From NCBI GenBank assembly GCA_964476705.1, contig CAYZBM010000088.1:1-7215 (forward strand): a stretch of DNA of 7,215 nt. The letters run 5' to 3'. Source of the stretch: CAYZBM01 sp964476705. GTDB taxonomy: Bacteria > Pseudomonadota > Alphaproteobacteria > Rickettsiales > UBA6187. Position numbers and translations under genes: made by a program. The notes beneath the pieces were generated by a model. The model did no database searches. It was not told the DNA's origin and saw nothing but the letters and a program-made list of their open reading frames with translations. Below are positions 5,921 through 7,215 of the stretch, piece after piece (position 1 is the stretch's first letter; each line of letters starts with the position of its first letter).

Positions 5921-6616
5921 TTATCGTGGATGATTTAAACTTGCTGGTGGCTTAGAGGTTGAAGTGCTCGTCATAGATGTTCCAACAGCTTCTTTATTAG
6001 ATAAAATTTTAACCACATCAGCGTTACCTTTCTCTGCAGCTATCATTAAGGCTGTTCTACCTTCATTATCTTTAGCTTCTAGATCAGCACCTCTATCAGC
6101 TAAAAATTCAACTACATCTACTGAACCTACTATACGTCCATTATTACGAACTCTAATTAGACGTATACTCGCAGCTATCATTAAAGCTGTTCTACCTTCA
6201 TTATCTTTAGCGTTTATATCGGCGCCTCTCTCAGCTAAAAATTCAACCACTTTAGTATCATTACTCCGTGCAGCTATCATTAAGGCTGTTCTACCTTCAT
6301 TATCTTTAGCATTTACATCAGCATCTCCACGAACTAGAATTTTAACCGCGTCCCCTAGTGCTAAATCGGCGGCTATAATTAAATGTTTATCGAGAACTCC
6401 TGATGGTCGAAGTAATGTTTGACCGTTCCTTTTAGCTACTAGTATGAGATTTGTTATATTTTTATTCTTTCCTGGGGAAGACTCATCACGTTGTAATATT
6501 AATAATTTTCCAATAGTATAAATAATATTTTTTACAGCCTTTAAATCTCCATTCCTAATCTTTGAAGTCAATTCTTTATTTAACTCTAATAAAGCTTGTG
6601 ATTTATCGTTAGACAT
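5921..6616 (-). CDS. Ankyrin-repeat protein, candidate secreted effector
   Basis: This is an ankyrin-repeat protein of 231 aa if it starts at the ATG 6614-6616. An in-frame TTG at 6650-6652 would add 12 residues, but it has no ribosome site and a less typical N-terminus. Residues 1-75 are helical and charged without a clear domain. About residues 76-212 hold a degenerate first repeat and then three copies of a unit with AKDNEGRTALMIAA, matching the ankyrin consensus (VVEFLAERGADINAKDNEGRTALMIAA-like). One repeat carries an extra 12 residues (about 151-162, IRLIRVRNNGRI) between its helices. The tail is Ser/Thr/Pro-rich. No signal peptide or membrane segment is visible, so it is cytoplasmic or exported by a specialised system; a type IV effector role is inferred only from the class. 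Neither start has a clear Shine-Dalgarno. Its 3' end lies 22 bases from the end of the convergent M16 gene. Confidence 0.85.
   Translation of the reverse strand: MSNDKSQALLELNKELTSKIRNGDLKAVKNIIYTIGKLLILQRDESSPGKNKNITNLILVAKRNGQTLLRPSGVLDKHLIIAADLALGDAVKILVRGDADVNAKDNEGRTALMIAARSNDTKVVEFLAERGADINAKDNEGRTALMIAASIRLIRVRNNGRIVGSVDVVEFLADRGADLEAKDNEGRTALMIAAEKGNADVVKILSNKEAVGTSMTSTSTSKPPASLNHPR
6036..6310 (-). repeat. Three near-identical 41-base repeats within the ankyrin gene
   Basis: Three 41-base copies occupy 6036-6076, 6171-6211 and 6270-6310. The first and third are identical and the second differs by one base. They encode AKDNEGRTALMIAA. The offset between copies two and three is 99 bases (33 codons, one ankyrin unit). 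Between copies one and two it is 135 bases because of a 36-base insertion. Such DNA-level identity implies recent duplication or gene conversion. Confidence 0.8.
6131..6167 (-). repeat. Palindromic 36-base in-frame insertion in an ankyrin repeat
   Basis: TATACGTC (6131-6138) and GACGTATA (6160-6167) are perfect 8-bp inverted arms flanking a 21-base interior. Aligning the ankyrin units places a 36-base in-frame insertion at 6131-6166, the same span to within one base. The inserted codons encode IRLIRVRNNGRI, a basic stretch unlike the rest of the repeat. The pattern resembles rickettsial palindromic elements that insert in frame in genes, though this one is shorter than the known families I recall. 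Confidence 0.5.
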
Positions 6617-6710
6617 AAAAAAACCGGTAAAATAAACGTCCAGACTACGCAAGGAATACTAATCGAAAAACTATATCTTGTAATAGTATTTATACTAAAA
6701 AATAATTTAA
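6617..6710. other. A/T-rich 5' region of the ankyrin gene with palindrome
   Basis: No coding potential is seen apart from the unlikely 12-codon TTG extension. TAGTAT-TT-ATACTA at 6684-6697 is a perfect palindrome about 70 bases before the ATG and could be an operator or part of a promoter. I could not place a convincing -35/-10 pair for the ankyrin gene. Confidence 0.35.
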
Positions 6711-6893
6711 GGGCTGATATAAGTTTCGTCGGACACTATACCATATGCGTGAAAGCTTCGAGTATTTTACAACTTCGCCTTATATTCGTCCATATTGGGC
6801 TCATATAACCTCGATCTTCGTTATGCTTACTTCTCATGCACTTTATAAACTTGCCTGGCATGCCGAGTCGTAGCTACTTAAAGTAGCGAAGAC
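6711..6893. other. Structured, G+C-shifted block directly 3' of tRNA-Leu; possible interspersed repeat or RNA
   Basis: This 183-base block is about 42% G+C by hand count, clearly above the A/T-rich DNA on its ankyrin side. Immediately after the encoded CCA of the tRNA, the minus strand reads a hairpin with arms GCTACTT/AAGTAGC (6873-6887) flanked by GTC/GAC (6891-6893 and 6867-6869). GGGCTGATATAA (6711-6722) recurs as GGGCTCATATAA (6797-6808), and CTTCG occurs three times on the plus strand. The minus strand is open for 41 codons (6736-6861, ATG to TAG) but lacks a ribosome site. The plus strand is also open over much of the span. It may be a rickettsial-type interspersed repeat, a small RNA co-transcribed with the tRNA, or the remnant of an element inserted at the tRNA 3' end. 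Confidence 0.4.
6736..6861 (-). other. 41-codon open frame inside the tRNA-adjacent block, doubtful gene
   Basis: An ATG (6859-6861) begins an uninterrupted 41-codon frame to TAG at 6736-6738. The product would be basic, with two Cys and one Trp, and I recognise no domain in it. No Shine-Dalgarno precedes it, and the ATG overlaps the palindrome GGCATGCC. The frame may simply be a by-product of a repeat. It is listed because it spans most of the block. Confidence 0.15.
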
Positions 6894-6896
6894 TGG

Positions 6897-6981
6897 TGCC
6901 CACGAGAGGACTTGAACCTCCACGACCACAAAGAGTCAACAGATTTTAAGTCTGTAGCGTCTACCATTCCGCCACGTGGGC
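6897..6981 (-). tRNA. tRNA-Leu (anticodon UAA)
   Basis: The cloverleaf is complete. The acceptor arms are GCCCACG (6981-6975) and CGTGGGC (6904-6898), with A as discriminator. The D stem is GCG/CGC. The anticodon stem ACAGA/TCTGT holds the loop CTTAAAA with anticodon TAA. A long class II variable arm (GAC/GTC stem) follows, as required for Leu, and the T arm is GGAGG-TTCAAGT-CCTCT. CCA is encoded at 6894-6896. It decodes UUA, the leucine codon favoured in such A/T-rich genomes. Confidence 0.97.
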
Positions 6982-7165
6982 CTTCTTAAAATTGAAGGCG
7001 TAAACTAGAAGGAAAAATCCATATTGGCAAGTATTATTTTAAGAAAATAACAGTATAATTAAGTCGATAGTTCTTTAAAATATGTTAGATAGCCCATAAT
7101 AGCCTGCCTATCTAGACTTCACACTCCTAGCAATAGTTAACATTTCTTCATAATTAGTCGGTTGT
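6982..7165. other. Gene-free stretch upstream of tRNA-Leu
   Basis: I find no credible open frame or RNA gene here. On the minus strand TATACT (7057-7052) is a possible -10 for the tRNA, about 70 bases before it, but without a clear -35. TTGCCA nearer the tRNA lacks a good -10. TAGATAG (7086-7092) and CTATCTA (7108-7114) form a 7-bp inverted repeat with a 15-base loop of unknown role. Confidence 0.4.
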
Positions 7166-7198
7166 GAAAAAGTGTTTTTTTATAAAAAACACTTTTTT
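7166..7198. terminator. Strong A/T-rich hairpin, probable (bidirectional) terminator
   Basis: AAAAAGTGTTTTTT (7167-7180) pairs perfectly with AAAAAACACTTTTT (7184-7197) around a three-base loop, giving a 14-bp stem with a GTG/CAC core and T-runs on both sides. The outer G7166 and T7198 can add a wobble pair. It has the shape of a factor-independent terminator on either strand. Whichever gene it serves probably lies beyond the right edge, since nothing nearby on the plus strand is convincing. Confidence 0.65.
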
Positions 7199-7215
7199 CT
7201 TAAGTTGTATATGTA

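Noticed and set aside
5916..5935. Hairpin AATCAT / ATGATT as a terminator between the convergent M16 and ankyrin genes
   Set aside because: Only six A/T-rich pairs with an eight-base loop and no real T-tract; it also overlaps the ankyrin 3' coding end.
6131..6170. Target-site duplication (AGTA) flanking the ankyrin insertion
   Set aside because: AGTA occurs on both sides, but element plus duplication would then be 38 bases, not the 36 observed from repeat alignment.
6036..6310. Possible CRISPR array, because three 41-base repeats occur
   Set aside because: The repeats encode ankyrin consensus in frame, their spacing is whole ankyrin units, and the intervening sequences are homologous coding DNA.
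5964..6422. Plus-strand open frame opposite the ankyrin gene
   Set aside because: Its apparent internal repeats (AAIIKAVLPSLSLA) are the complement of the ankyrin repeat DNA, so the repetition does not support it as a gene.
6617..6652. TTG start extending the ankyrin protein by 12 residues
   Set aside because: No Shine-Dalgarno precedes the TTG and an ATG follows; kept only as an alternative.

Overview
This window comes from an AT-rich bacterial chromosome and looks like an intracellular alphaproteobacterium of the order Rickettsiales, probably Rickettsiaceae or a near relative. Four things point that way: strongly A/T-biased codon use; an M16 protease that closely resembles the mitochondrial processing peptidase beta subunit; an ankyrin-repeat protein of the kind common in host-associated bacteria; and short palindromic repeats between and inside genes. 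The assignment is made by eye from protein motifs, without any database search.

Layout. On the minus strand, read from about 4483 down to 87, lie efp (elongation factor P), suhB (inositol monophosphatase family), a large secreted OmpA-like protein with a long charged linker, and a type IV pilin-like protein. The pilin-like start codon lies inside the 3' end of the OmpA-like gene (38 bases shared), so those two are probably translationally coupled. efp and suhB are separated by a perfect hairpin that covers the efp stop codon and by a REP-like palindrome. From efp, a divergent 158-base gap leads to the plus-strand M16 peptidase (4642-5898). That gene converges, with a 22-base gap, on a minus-strand ankyrin-repeat gene (5921-6616). 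Beyond it lie a 42% G+C structured non-coding block (6711-6893), tRNA-Leu(UAA) on the minus strand (6897-6981), and a gene-free right edge ending in a strong hairpin (7166-7198).

How the parts relate. efp and suhB are housekeeping genes, for translation of proline stretches and for sugar-phosphate hydrolysis or RNA-linked functions. The OmpA-like and pilin-like pair is the most module-like part: both products are exported, and their overlapping reading frames imply joint production. The ankyrin gene stands alone and is a candidate host-interaction protein.

The signals most worth a second look are: a 36-base in-frame insertion in the ankyrin gene that coincides with an 8-bp inverted repeat, like a miniature palindromic element inside a protein; the G+C-shifted, hairpin-bearing block directly 3' of tRNA-Leu; the OmpA-like domain that lacks the usual peptidoglycan-binding Asp, together with recurring F-x-x-(I/L)-F segments in its linker; and two copies of a REP-like repeat placed 3' of minus-strand genes.
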